DNA of 64,000 nucleotides from Gaertneriomyces semiglobifer (lineage: Eukaryota; Chytridiomycota; Chytridiomycetes; Spizellomycetales; Spizellomycetaceae). Positions within the stretch are counted from its first letter, which is position 1; every line of letters starts with the position of its first letter. The position numbers and the translations under genes are program-made. Below the pieces are notes generated by a model that saw only the letters and a program-made list of their open reading frames with translations, did no database searches and was not told where the DNA came from. The stretch lies in NCBI GenBank assembly GCA_025558075.1, contig JAHLKF010000004.1, positions 682,001 to 746,000 of the forward strand, given 5' to 3'. This document shows positions 21,616 through 32,669 of this stretch, piece after piece.

Positions 21616-22076
21616 TTACCAGGATCAGCATTTCAGCTCATTAGTGTTAACTCCAATTTTAAAATACGCATGGTGTAGGTGTAGCTACTTATGAATGAAA
21701 AGGGGGGCTTACCGTGTTTTGTAAAAAGGAGGTATACAACACAGTGCTATATGGCCATAAATACACATCCGGTTGTTGAGGCCAGGTAGCGGCCGATCAA
21801 CAAGAGTAATCCTAGCTCTGCGTGGTCCACCGGAGGCGGCGGGGAGCACGCCATGCACGAGTTCCTGAATCACTGCAGTCGAAGCAAATCTCAGTGAAGG
21901 GCCGCGGAGGCTGCGATGCAAGCGTAACCTCTAGCCATAAATTCAACAGAACTTCATCCCAATGACATGCGGGATCTCGTCTCGGCCACATTGCGTTGCG
22001 TCCAAGTAAAAGCATGTCCTCCGTAGAGCTCGTTAGTCTCATTGGTCCAATCAGTCTTGTAATCACCAAAGCAATG
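21616..22076. other. Convergent 3' region, OST1 / CorA-like
   Basis: 461 bp between two converging stops. Minus-strand open frames exist at 21709-22069, but they show no splice-consistent or familiar protein. Probably 3' UTR sequence. Confidence 0.45.
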
Positions 22077-24109
22077 TCACATCAACCGATTTTTCCGTGC
22101 CCACAACCACACAACCGCTGCAAAGACTGCTAGAGCACCGACTATACCGAAAAACCACGACAGGTTATCCTCAAAACTCTGTCCAGGAACCCATACGTTC
22201 ATTCCAAACAGACCTGCGAGCTAACATGAGTTTGAGTCGCTCAGCAATTGACGATGCCTGACATACCTGTCACCAGGTTCATCGGCAACAGGATACTACC
22301 CAAAGCCGTCATACGCAGAACAACATCATTCATTCGGTTCGAGGCTTGAGTAATTTCTATTGATATCTGAGCAAGATAGTTGGAATGGGATCGTGCAAGG
22401 GTTTTCTCAAAGTGGAAAAGGTTTTGGACCATGCTGATAACGTGATCTGTCTGACATATTAGCGGCCTGTCCGTCCACCATCCCTAGAGAATCCGCAAAA
22501 AGAAGTCACCTTGAATATCACCAAGGTAGAGTGACGTTTCATTGTCAGCCGACAGGCGCTCTCCGGATCGTTTGATGACCGTTCGCAGCACTTCCGACTT
22601 GCTTGTAAGCAAACGCAGTAGCTGTAAAACCTTTTTTCGTGCACTCCCAATACGTCGCAACATATCAGTCTGCTCGGATTCCTTGAGAATGAGTACTAGA
22701 TCATCAATGGAGTCGACTTCTAGTTCGATGAATCGCAGAACCGGCATAAATGAGTCGGTAATATCGTCAATCAAAGCATAGTTGACCCAATCAGGTGTGA
22801 CATTTAATCCATAGGCGCGAAGCTGCTCTATCCGTTGCAGAACGTTCTTGGGATGTGGGAGCGGTTTGGAATGAAACTATTTCCACCGTAAGCCTTAATC
22901 TTTGAGTCGACGAAGCGGGTAGTTTTACTTACGGACAGTATACACTCACGAAACACCACGATATATAGACTGATTGGTTGCATGTAGGTAGCGGTATATT
23001 CGTCTTGGTCGAATGTTCGGATGGATATGAAGTAGTAATGCATGAACATTTCACATTTTTCACGGGTTTCCTCGGTTTGGATGTCCTCCGTAGTAAGCGG
23101 ATGTATCCCAAAAAGCTGCAGACTAGGTTATCACAGATACCTTCACGCTGAGAATACCAGCCACCCGCTTACTTGACCGAGAAGAACCATTTCAGAAAAG
23201 GTAGGTTCCGAGATGTCAATCCAAAATGGTTCAGAACGCAATTGGTCAATGGTGGGTTGTGAATTTTCATGGAACGTCAACGATCCCAGCGATGTTCCTT
23301 CGACAATTCCCGTAGCACCTGAGTAGAAGAGACAGCGTCGTTTCTCGTCACTACTGTACGTCTAGCAATGAAACTCAGCGACAAGTACCAAAGCCACAAC
23401 CAGATGAATATACCTTGTCTCCGCTGGTTGTTGGCACAGGCATCCGGCCGCTCAGCAAGTTAGCAATTCCTTCAAAATCCAGCTCTAAATCTACCTCCGG
23501 AGAGCGCAGAAAGTTATTTCTCGTTGAATGGCTTTGCCCGAAATAATCGGTGTCAGTAGACAGCTCATCCTGCGAGCGATGATCCACCGGCAAGCCCTCA
23601 TCGGATGTATTGGTGGAGGCATTGCGAGTTGCCCTTCTATGTGGCTTAGATGTCGGAATCCCAGGTTGGAATGTAGGTGTCGCATCGGTTTGCAACAAGG
23701 CATCGTCAGCGCCAAAATTTGAATCGAAATCAGCGAAGTTTGAGGATTGCTCTTCCGTTCCTTCTCTCAATCCTGGTGAGGTCTGTACACGTCTGGTGAT
23801 AGTGTGAGGTCTAAGCTGTCGAGACAAAGAATAAAACGGGTTTGATTCACCGGCCGGCGCCGTCAACATCCGATTCGCCGAAAAAGAAGCTGCAGAGGCA
23901 GCGTTCGGGTCCGTGTATACGGATGCTTTTCGAGAGAGCACCGCCTGCGATGGTCGGTGCTGAAGTAGTTCCGGGGTAGTCATTGTTCGGGCAAAACTTG
24001 AGGACCAAGCTCCTTCCTCATGGCTGGGCAACGCCCGCGACCGTCCTGCCGTCGTGCCGTCCCCCACATCCAGAACGGAGTGGACCTCTTCCTTCTTTGG
24101 CGGCCCCAT
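22077..24109 (-). CDS. CorA-superfamily (ALR/MNR2-like) magnesium transporter
   Basis: Six exons: 23414-24109, 23173-23361, 22933-23115, 22510-22876, 22267-22446 and 22077-22213; 583 residues, all phases closing. The first 230 residues are a hydrophilic S/T-rich cytosolic tail. The CorA domain follows: FWIDISEPTFSEMVLLG, LFGIHPLTTEDIQTEETREK, HPKNVLQRIEQL and DDITDSFMPVLRFIELEVD. It ends with two membrane segments. The first (LGSILLPMNLVTGLFGMNVW) carries the GMN selectivity motif, split by the intron at 22214-22266. The second is FFGIVGALAVFAAVVVWLW. The long N-terminus and overall layout fit fungal Alr1/Mnr2 rather than mitochondrial Mrs2. Plasma membrane or vacuole is the likely site, inferred. 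It is divergent from KLHDC4 across 116 bp. Confidence 0.9.
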
Positions 24110-24225
24110 CTTTCCGCAACATCAGCCGCAGAATACGCTGTTGCCGTTGCGATCGCGTTTTGAAGGAGCTTCGCGTAACTTTCATTTTTTTTTTTGGCGG
24201 CGATTGGCGTTGAAGCGAACAGAAC

Positions 24226-25685
24226 ATGACTCGAGACAAACGAAAGAAGAGAAAGGACCACGACCAAAAGAAGGCTGTAGCCAAGGCTCAAAAGGCTGTA
24301 AAGCAAGCCCGGAAGGCTCAGCGAAAGGATGTGCGCAAAGATGCAAAATTGGACGACGATGAGGAGGACATTGAGACCATTTTGAAGCAGTTCGCAGAAG
24401 AAGAAAAGCAAAAACAAAAGGTACTGGCGTGCGACAAGAGTACTTTTGTTTGCTATTTCATTAGAGGATAACATGGGTCCATCAGGTTACGGAAGAGATC
24501 CTTCAGGAACCCCCGAGCGCCAGAGCAAATGGAGCCATTTGTGTTGTTGCGTCGCCCCAGCCATCCCTGTTCCTATTTGGAGGGGAGTGCCTCAAGGGGA
24601 ACAAGCTATATGTCTATAATGACCTGTTCAAGTATCGTATAGACAAGAAGGAATGGAGGAAGATCAGTTCTCCCAATTCCCCTGGGCCGCGGTCTGGGCA
24701 TCAAATGGTCGCTTTGAACAATGGAAAGCTCGTCCTTTTCGGAGGAGAATACGCTTCTCCAAGCCAGAACCAATTCTACCACTGGAAGGATTGTTGGGTC
24801 TTTGATTTGAAGGAAAGTAAATGGGACAAGCTCGACATTCCGACGCCTCCAGCTCGGTCCGGGCACAGGATGGCCGTCTGGAAGAACTACATAGTCCTAT
24901 TTGGTGGGTTTTACGACAACTACAAAACCACAAAGTATTACGATGACTTATGGCTATTCGATACTCACGATTACAAGTGGAACAAAGTGGACTTGATCAA
25001 CGGGCCTTCATCCAGATCGGGCTTTCAGTTCCTCACGTATAATGACGATTGTTTCTTGTATGGCGGTTACTGCAAAAAGACGGGGACTGGTGACAAAGAT
25101 CAAGGAATCGTGCACAAGGATATGTGGTGCCTGCACATGGCCTCTGATCCAACACTGTTTCGGTGGGAACGCATCAAGCGCTCAGGAACATATCCACCTG
25201 CTCGTGCTGGTTGCTCTCTAGCTGTTCACAAAAACCGTGCAATCCTGTTTGGAGGCGTTGAAGATGACGAAGAGGGTGAGGACTGCGTCTGCCAGAACGA
25301 TCTTTACGGCTTCAATTTCGATACAAAGAAGTGGTTTTTGTTGACAATAAAAAAAACCATTGGCCAGTCGGAGCCCAACGATGCTATCAGTGCCGACCAA
25401 CCCGAAGATTCAAAATTTGACCCATCCATTCCTCACCCACGGTACAACGCAATGATTGCGGTTCATAAAAACTTGCTTCTACTCTATGGGGGCATATTTG
25501 AGGGCAAAAAGGAAGAATTTACGTTGGACGACATGTGGTCGCTCAACGTTGACAAGCAAGGGCCGTGGGAGCGTTTACAACATGGTAGCTGGGAGCGTGA
25601 CAAGGCCAGTCAGCCCCTTGCCGATATTGACGATTCCGATGGGGACGACAGCAACGCCAGCGGCAGCGACAGTGAAAGCGACTAG
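24226..25685 (+). CDS. KEL3: Kelch-repeat protein, KLHDC4/KEL3 family
   Basis: Two exons: 24226-24420 and 24486-25685 (intron 65 bp), 464 residues. The N-terminus is a highly basic helix (TRDKRKKRKDHDQKKA) followed by an acidic stretch. Six Kelch-type blades follow, with LFGGE, LFGGF, YGGYCKK and LFGGV strands paired with WDKLDIPTPPARSGHRMA and WERIKRSGTYPPARAGCS. The C-terminus is a D/S/G-rich tail. This order (basic N-terminus, Kelch propeller, acidic tail) is that of KLHDC4 and yeast Kel3, conserved proteins of unclear function. It converges with ALG5, 53 bp between stops. Confidence 0.9.
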
Positions 25686-25738
25686 CTGTGCCGACATGTT
25701 GCAGCACGAGCAGCAGACCGAAGGATCTGACTAGCGGT

Positions 25739-26867
25739 TTAGGATTTCTTCGCATCTGGCGCTTGCACGCGCCATAAGCCCACGGCATAGTTCAATCTGA
25801 TGACGAGCAGGTCCATCAACATGATGAATGAGTCTTTCACTAGCGACACTTTGCTGCCTTGCACTTCATGCCAGTTCACCGGTATTTCAGAAATCGGTAT
25901 CCGTTGATCGATGGCCACAAGCAGCAGTTCGATGTCAAAAATCCACCGCTCGGAGTGCATGTTTGGAAAGATAACCCGAGCTGCGTCGCGAGATAAGAGC
26001 TTGAAGCCGCATTGGGTATCCTTAATGGAAGAAATTCCAACCAAGAAAAGAATTGTATGGAATCCGTGCATAAGGAAATTTCGTAAAGCAGACCTCTGAT
26101 AATAGAATACAGATTTAGGCGTTGATGACTGCCACGGAGGTCATTGCTTGGACAACATACCTTCACTACAGCTTCTGACTTGACCATGTGCGCACGAGAA
26201 CCAATTGCAACAGCACGACCATCTTCCATTATCTGAGCCAGCGATGACTCCAGGAGACCCAAATCAGAAAACTTTGTTGCGCCGTCCGCGTCAGCAAATA
26301 ACAGCCGTTTGCCGCGAGCAGCCAGCATCCCCTGAACAGTGGCACGAGTTAACACGCGATTCGCCGGTTGCCGCACCGCAACTGAAGTGTAGGATAGCCC
26401 ACCTGAGTAACCGCTCCACCCTTCCCGCGATTTTTACAGAGTCTCATCACTCTGATTTCGTTCTTTTGAGAATTTCTGGCGTGCTTCTCCGCAAACTCTT
26501 GAGCAACGCTGGTGGTGTCATCTGTGCTTCCATCGTCTACTATAATAACTTCATAAGTGAATTCTCCATCCTCTTGACATCTTGCGTCCAGAAAGGCAAG
26601 GGCCTCCGTCAGCATCACGGGCAGGCGGACCGTCTCATTGTAGGCAGGAACAACTACCGATAACGTCACGGATGGGTGGTCCTTAACCAGGGAAGGAAAC
26701 TTTACGTATTCTCCAGTGAGTGCATTTTTGAAAACCTTCTCAGCATCTGTCGCTGGTCGGGGTTGTGGTGAAAGGAGATAGAGTGCCAATAGAAGCGTGA
26801 TCAACGAGACCACGGCCAGAACACCCAGCTCTGCGGCGACGGATACATCCGGCACCAATATCCCCAT
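25739..26867 (-). CDS. ALG5: Dolichyl-phosphate beta-glucosyltransferase
   Basis: ER enzyme that makes dolichyl-phosphate-glucose from UDP-glucose, the donor for the last three glucoses of the N-glycan precursor. Three exons: 26403-26867, 26161-26331 and 25739-26095 (introns 71 and 65 bp), 330 residues. An N-terminal signal anchor (VLAVVSLITLLLALYL) precedes the GT2 fold: VVVPAYNET, YEVIIVDDGSTDDT, NRGKGGAV, then LLFADADGATKF with the metal-binding DAD, GSRAH, and near the end ERWIFDIELLL. The ATG at 26867 (MGILVPD) is the first in frame. OST1 in the same window works in the same pathway, though the genes are not adjacent. Confidence 0.95.
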
Positions 26868-27072
26868 CTCGGACAACCACCGCCTAGCACTGCCTTATCC
26901 GTAAGCTCCGTCCTGGCTTCCTTGCTGCCCTGTCCGTTCTGTTTTTGATGTTTCGCGGTTTGCGCTCTATCTCAAAGTGTTTCTAGATGCTTATCGATCA
27001 CGCAACAAGGGAGTTTTGGAAGTGCGACGGACATCAAGATCAACTTTCTGCGAGCGACGGCGGCCGGCTCTG

Positions 27073-27835
27073 ATGAATATGGCAGAACAATCGAGCGCCT
27101 CGGGAGAGAAAGCGGTTGCTGCCAAAGGAGCCCGCAGAGTACTGGTGGTTCTTGGCTCTGATCATATTGGATTGGATTTGAAAAAGAATATCATCGATTA
27201 CCTGTCCAGGGAATCTGAACAATGGGAGGGGTCATACACCTTGCTCGATGTAGGCGTACAAGAAGCTACCAGGGTACGGCCTGATGTGCCGGCTATGCCG
27301 AGATGTATGCGCTAGGGCTGACTACTTCCCTCAGTGCGATTACCCCGACTATGCCAAGGCAGCCGCGGATGCCATCCTCGCCAATCCCGATGGCAAGTAT
27401 GGTAGGTTCATAAATTGCTGAAAATACTCCCAACATCCACGGCCGCTACATGGTTGTTTCTTGCCTCCAATAGAGTCCAAGTTAGGAATTTTGGTATGCG
27501 GCAGTGGTATTGGGATTTCAATCGCGGCCAACAAGGTTCGCGGGATTCGATGCGCGCTAGTTCACGATCATTACACAGCCGTGATGGCACGAAAGGTACG
27601 AAAGCCTTGCCGATTATGCCTCCGATTCCTTGCCTGATATCATCCGGCCTGGGATTTCCATACCCAAAAGCACAACGACGCAAACATGATTGCTGTCGGT
27701 GCCAGAACCATAGGACCTGACGTCGCCCTGGATATAGTCAAGACGTTTTTGCAGACCCCGTACGATGGTGCACATCATACTGAGCGCTTGAAAAAGTTAC
27801 ATGATATCGAAGGGTGCTGCTACCAACCTGTATGA
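27073..27835 (+). CDS. rpiB: Ribose-5-phosphate isomerase, RpiB/LacAB family
   Basis: Interconverts ribose-5-phosphate and ribulose-5-phosphate in the pentose phosphate pathway. Four exons: 27073-27273, 27335-27401, 27474-27595 and 27671-27835, 184 residues. RpiB hallmarks: [51 protein letters not shown] with the catalytic cysteine, [30 protein letters not shown] and [12 protein letters not shown]. RpiB is unrelated in fold to the RpiA/RKI1 isomerase used by most fungi and animals, so a bacterial-type enzyme here is notable. Start ATG at 27073 (MNMAEQ) or 27079. The last acceptor (CCAAAAG) is weak but required by frame. Confidence 0.9.
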
Positions 27836-27876
27836 CTTTATACAATACCTCTTTGGATTAACGGATCTATGACGCT

Positions 27877-30171
27877 TCACTTTCTCCCTTTTCCTTTGCG
27901 CCCACGACCAGAAGGTTGGGGTGCTGGAGCCACCCCAATAGTTTGCGCTCCTTCCAATTCCTTGATCTCCTCGACCTGTTTTCTCATTTCAACAAATGCC
28001 ATCAAATCATGGACCTGCTCTTCAAGGTCCTGGATCTTCTCATCCTTTTTCTTCACGAGCTCCTTCTGCTCTGTAATTTGTGTGGCGTAAGCCGTCTGAT
28101 TCCCGAGCAAGGATTTGTTCAACGCTCTTTCATCTCGTAAATCCTTTTCTAATATAATCACCCTATCCAAAACCTTTGTCAAGCGGCTCTGCAGGGTGCG
28201 GCTGTCCCGCTCAACTCCAGCAAGCTGATTTTGGAGCTCATCCCGCTGCTGGAGTGCACTATCGCGCTCACGTTGCAATTGGTCAAATGATGCCGTAAAT
28301 TGTGAAACCTGTTCAGTCAGCATAGACTCCAGCTTGCTGAGCCGTGATTCATACCACAACCGTTGGGATTCTAATTGAGACGTTAGCAGGTAAGTGTACT
28401 CCAATCCGAGCGACTCTAGCTTCTCGGGTGAAACCATGCCTGATGAATGCTTCCCGTCCGGGTCAGCAATGACGCTGCCGTCTGGATTAGGACCCATCAT
28501 ATCACTTGTTGTTGGTGCTGACAGCTCCACAAGTTTACCATCAGCACGGTTTTGGATCAGTCGATGAACATACCCGTCCCCGGCATAATCCCATACTCTC
28601 TGCGTCTCGAGCTCCATGGCATACAGATGATCGCTTTCAACGTAATGTCTCTGAGCATGCCCAGCTTGATACCTTCCGCAGCCAATGTTACCACATATTA
28701 GACATATCCATAGGTTCTCCGTTGCGCCACAGTCGACACATTCGTTTAGGGAGCTCTCATCAGCATCAGCTGAGAGGGCGCGCTGTGAGGAGTACCGGCA
28801 GACCGGACAAGAAGAATCACCCCATTTGGATAAGCAGTGGCAGTGGAACGTGTGGTGGCAGAAGATAGTCAACAGCCCGGTGGCTGACGCATCCATCCGG
28901 TCAAGGCAGACTGGACATGTTGGCAATTCGAGAAATTGATTGGAGGTGGGTGACCGTACTGGGCTGCTCGCAAAGGGTCGCTCAGTGTCATTACCGAAAC
29001 TGTCGGTGTTGCGGAAATCGTCGTTGGTGTTTGGTGCAGTCAGTTCTGTTGTAGTGATCGGCGTCACAGAAGTCGGGGGTCGTGCAGGTAGCATCAATGC
29101 GCTGGGATCATCAGGTACTGGTGGGAATGCGTACGGCGGAATTGCCTGTGATTTAAACTCCACAGACTTGATATACACAACATGGCACACCTCCGATGCA
29201 AGAGCGCTGAACTCGCGGCCGTTGAAATCTCGATAAAATGCATCCGTACTCCCCTGATCGCGAAACTTGACTAATACCATGTACCTGTTCGGAAGGGAAT
29301 CTCGCAGCATCCGCAAGTGGCTCATGTTGTCTTTTGTCGATCCCACAAAGCTTAAAAAGTCCTGCGGAGTCATATAAGACGGGACAGCCAGAACGCATAG
29401 TATCAATCCTGTTCCTTTACTAGCTGACAGCTGATCTGACAATCCTTCGGTCGCCGAGCCCCGTGAGTCAGTCGTGGTACGTTGCTGGAGAACATCCTCA
29501 ATTTCAGACATCTCACGATATAAATGTAATATTCCCGCGTTGAGCTCGGTCTTCCCATTTTTGAAAGGGATAAACGCACCGCTAGTTGGTGTGATATAAG
29601 CCTGTTTCTTTTTGCGTTGTTTTCGTCGTGGCCCGCTTAAGCGATGGGCATCACCATCATCATGGCCGGCGGTACTAAGAACAGGATCCAAAGATGCCAG
29701 TTCGAATTGCTCCTCCATTTTGCCAACACTTAACTCGCCCACGTCGGTCCAATCAAACCACTCGATTGATAAGTTTCCAGCCCGCCAGTCTTTGGCCTTG
29801 ATACCACTTGGTGACAGCACCTGTGGAGCTTTCCTTCTAGTTATGTTCTGAGGCCTGGACAAGTCTCCTTCGCAAGCACTACCGGGAGCAAGGTCCGGCG
29901 CCGTTGTGACAGGCGATCCCGTCTTGCCCACAGACTTTGGCGGTGATACGGTCAACGTCTTCCGAAGCTTATGCTTGGAACGTCTAGCAAGTTTATCAAC
30001 GGTTCCGATACGGTATGAGGGAAGGAGCGGATCGAAAATATCAGATGGAAATGCGGACGGTAAAGGGGCCTGTTGTTTATGATCTTCTGTGTCCTCCAAG
30101 GTGAACTTGGGGCCTGAATCTGAACTGACGCTTGGTACAAGTAGCTCAATGCGTATATGATACAAATACAT
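27877..30171 (-). CDS. ETP1: BRAP2/ETP1-type RING and UBP zinc-finger E3 ligase
   Basis: Single-exon protein of 764 residues. Order: disordered N-terminus with basic patches; BRAP2 RRM-like domain (LILCVLAVPSYMTPQDFLSF, NRYMVLVKFRDQGSTDAFY); RING-H2 (CPVCLDRMD, CHHTFHCHCL, CPVCR); UBP-type ubiquitin-binding zinc finger (CVDCGATENLWICLICGNIG, HAQRHYVESDHLYAMELETQ); and a coiled coil from about residue 580 to the basic tail. This is the domain order of human BRAP and yeast Etp1, which bind ubiquitin and regulate signalling or ethanol response. ATG at 30171. It converges with rpiB, only 41 bp between stops. The lack of introns is unusual here but the family match is complete. Confidence 0.93.
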   Translation of the reverse strand: MYLYHIRIELLVPSVSSDSGPKFTLEDTEDHKQQAPLPSAFPSDIFDPLLPSYRIGTVDKLARRSKHKLRKTLTVSPPKSVGKTGSPVTTAPDLAPGSACEGDLSRPQNITRRKAPQVLSPSGIKAKDWRAGNLSIEWFDWTDVGELSVGKMEEQFELASLDPVLSTAGHDDGDAHRLSGPRRKQRKKKQAYITPTSGAFIPFKNGKTELNAGILHLYREMSEIEDVLQQRTTTDSRGSATEGLSDQLSASKGTGLILCVLAVPSYMTPQDFLSFVGSTKDNMSHLRMLRDSLPNRYMVLVKFRDQGSTDAFYRDFNGREFSALASEVCHVVYIKSVEFKSQAIPPYAFPPVPDDPSALMLPARPPTSVTPITTTELTAPNTNDDFRNTDSFGNDTERPFASSPVRSPTSNQFLELPTCPVCLDRMDASATGLLTIFCHHTFHCHCLSKWGDSSCPVCRYSSQRALSADADESSLNECVDCGATENLWICLICGNIGCGRYQAGHAQRHYVESDHLYAMELETQRVWDYAGDGYVHRLIQNRADGKLVELSAPTTSDMMGPNPDGSVIADPDGKHSSGMVSPEKLESLGLEYTYLLTSQLESQRLWYESRLSKLESMLTEQVSQFTASFDQLQRERDSALQQRDELQNQLAGVERDSRTLQSRLTKVLDRVIILEKDLRDERALNKSLLGNQTAYATQITEQKELVKKKDEKIQDLEEQVHDLMAFVEMRKQVEEIKELEGAQTIGVAPAPQPSGRGRKGKGRK

Positions 30172-30439
30172 GATCACTCTACACAGCTATAGATCGCTTC
30201 ACTACAACCGAAGCGCATGGAAAAGTGGAAGTTGTTTCGGCATCAGTTGGCTGCTGGTTTCCATTAAAACGTTCAAGCGCGCGTGCGATAACCCATCATC
30301 TCATTTTGCAACCGGCGAGAAACAGAGAATGCAGCAGTGCATGGACAAGTAACGGTAAGGGAACGGCCTTGCTGTCGCTGTCACCAAGCTCTCGCCCTCT
30401 TACCATACCATTGTGCTCTTGTCCATCCACATTCTGGCG

Positions 30440-31303
30440 ATGCAGACTTCCGCGACAGCAACGGGCACCATCGACAGCCCAGCCGACACCGCTACGCTTA
30501 TCAAGATGGTACCCACCGCCGCTCATCATGAAAAAATTCCGCTCTCGCACACCCTTGCGGTGGAAGCAACATGCGCCCTTTCTGCAGCTGCACTCGTAGC
30601 ACCCATCATTACGATCATCGACCGAGCGATCTTTCTGAATGCATCAGGAACGCAACCACTCGTGCAGGGGGTGCTGTCCGGATTCAAGAGCCTTTTGACC
30701 CAGCCTGCAACGTTCTTGCGACAGCCCGCGAACTTGTTTATGTTTGCGGTGTACGGGGGAACATATATTACCGCGAACACGATTCAGAGTATCTGCGACT
30801 ACGAAGGATGGGACTGGTTCTATCCAAAGTTTATCGGTACAAGTGCGGCGAACGTAGCTCTTTGCGTTGCAAAGGACGTGTATTTCACACGCTGGTTTGG
30901 TAGTGGAGCGGCAAGGCCGGTACCCTGGAGTTCGTACAGCTTATACACCACAAGAGACTGCCTCACAGTCTTTGCGTCGTTCAACCTGCCCCCGCTGCTG
31001 TCCATGCATATGCAAGAAAAACTAGGATTGACCAAGAAGCAAGGGGATGTGAGCGCACAATTGATTACGCCCTGTGCAGTGCAATTGGTGTCGACGCCGA
31101 TGCACTTGGCAGGAATCGACTTGTACAACAGACCCACAGCAACTACACCTGAGAGAGCTAACTTTATTAAGCGGGAATATGTCAAGTCGACTGGAGCGAG
31201 AATTGGGCGCATCTTTGCAGCGTTTGGAATTGGAGGTGTAGCGAATCAACATTTCAGAGTTGAGGGCCATTCTCTGTTACGTAGATGGCACGGTAGCGTT
31301 TAG
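30440..31303 (+). CDS. Conserved fungal membrane protein of unknown function
   Basis: 287 residues in one exon from the ATG at 30440. Several hydrophobic segments are seen (LSAAALVAPIITIIDRAIFL, NLFMFAVYGGTYITANTI, DCLTVFASFNLPPLL) with charged loops and small-residue motifs (TPCAVQLVSTPMHLAGIDLY). That suggests a helical inner-membrane protein, perhaps mitochondrial and distantly carrier-like. No PX[DE]XX[KR] carrier signature is present. I believe similar proteins occur widely in fungi, but I cannot name a family. Only 268 bp separate it from the divergent ETP1 start. Confidence 0.7.
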   Translation: MQTSATATGTIDSPADTATLIKMVPTAAHHEKIPLSHTLAVEATCALSAAALVAPIITIIDRAIFLNASGTQPLVQGVLSGFKSLLTQPATFLRQPANLFMFAVYGGTYITANTIQSICDYEGWDWFYPKFIGTSAANVALCVAKDVYFTRWFGSGAARPVPWSSYSLYTTRDCLTVFASFNLPPLLSMHMQEKLGLTKKQGDVSAQLITPCAVQLVSTPMHLAGIDLYNRPTATTPERANFIKREYVKSTGARIGRIFAAFGIGGVANQHFRVEGHSLLRRWHGSV

Positions 31304-31765
31304 AACTCCTGGCAATAGATTGTTTCACGGTTGAGACATGCAAGCCGCCGGCCTTGAGTAGAGGGTGTATCCGCATATGTTGATGTTCAGACTTGTCGTC
31401 GCCGTCGTACACCCAATGACCCACTCCAAACGTCGGTCATTCAAGCTGAAGACGATACCTTCCCGAACGGCATTCTCTATTGTAAATTATATATATGTAT
31501 ATATGTTATCTGAATTTGAAGCATCCCGCTCGCCGTCGGGCCATGCGAGACGTGGATTTTTAGGTTTGTTCCTCGCGCGACTTTTCCGCGGATCGTCCGA
31601 TCAACAACTGTTGAACCGTTCCGTACACGACTTCCGTTGCTACGCGGCTTCCTGAGCAGGTATATAAAGACGAACAAGGTAGGGCGTTCTCCATCTTGTC
31701 CCGCCTGCTGCCTTGCCTCTCATTCTTATCCGTCAAACCATTTAGCCAGTAAGGCAACAGTCGCC
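31304..31765. other. Tandem intergenic region before EBP
   Basis: 462 bp with an AT-rich stretch (TATATATGTATATATG near 31491-31506) and the EBP TATA box at 31661. No gene seen. Confidence 0.5.
31661..31667 (+). promoter_or_regulatory. TATA box of the EBP gene
   Basis: TATATAAA-type box about 105 bp upstream of the EBP ATG, the same spacing as in the aldolase gene. Confidence 0.5.
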
Positions 31766-32522
31766 ATGCCGTCCGCCCACCAGGTCCTGCAGAAGGCCGC
31801 ATCGGCCATACCCCATCCCTATTTCCCCACTTCGCTTCATCTGCCCCACTACACCGTGCCCACCATGACAATGACCACCATTCTTACCATCTTTTTCGCG
31901 GCGGTGTTTGGTATCCTTGGTGTCTCCTGGATCTTGATCTCGGGCCGCAAGAACGCCTCTACGTCCACAAAGTTCCTATTCTTGTGGTTCGTCGCATGCG
32001 GATTCATACACTCGGTATTGGAGGGTTATTTTGCCTACAACCACAAGACGATCGCCGGACAAAGTCATGTCTTGGCCGAGCTATGGAAGGAATACGCTTA
32101 CAGTGATTCCAGGTATATGAGCGGCGATCCCTTTATCGTGGTGATGGAAAGCGTTACAGCTGTAAGTAGCCAGTCCTTGCTATGTGAAGAAATCAACCCC
32201 GTTTATTCATTGAGATCCTTAGGCGTTGTGGGGTCCGTTCTCATTTCTTGTCGCCTACTTCATGTACATTGACTCTCCTGCTGCCCCTATCCTGTCATTC
32301 CTTGTCTCCCTGGGCCAGCTCTACGGTGATATCCTCTATTACGCTACTACGCTCATTGAAGGTGCTCCCCACTGCTCTCCATCTCCGTTCCACTACTGGT
32401 TCTACTTCATGCACATGAATGCCTACTGGATCGTCATTCCTTTGTATGTCATGTGGAGGAGCGGGAAGGAGATGTATCGCGGCGTAGCAGCACTCAAGAA
32501 AACTAAGACCAAGAAACATTAG
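31766..32522 (+). CDS. EBP: EBP-type 3-beta-hydroxysteroid delta8,delta7-isomerase
   Basis: ER membrane enzyme that moves the sterol double bond from C8 to C7. Two exons: 31766-32161 and 32223-32522 (intron 61 bp), 231 residues. EBP signatures are clear: FIHSVLEGYF with catalytic-site His and Glu, LWKEYAYSDSRYMSGDPF, VVMESVTAALWGPFSF across the splice join, GQLYGDILYY, HYWFYFMHMNAYWIVIPLYV, and a KKTKTKKH dilysine-type tail for ER retention. Most fungi carry out this ergosterol step with the unrelated ERG2 protein. An animal/plant-type EBP is therefore unusual. Whether ERG2 also exists cannot be seen here. Confidence 0.93.
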
Positions 32523-32669
32523 AAACGCTAGCTGGATACTTGAGGGCAAATAAACATGATAGACTGAAAGTAGACGATGCATACGGTGGTAACATGTATT
32601 AGATAGTAGACAATGCAGTCAATCTCATAAGAGTACCACCGGCTACACTAAAATTGGGGTCGGCATATT

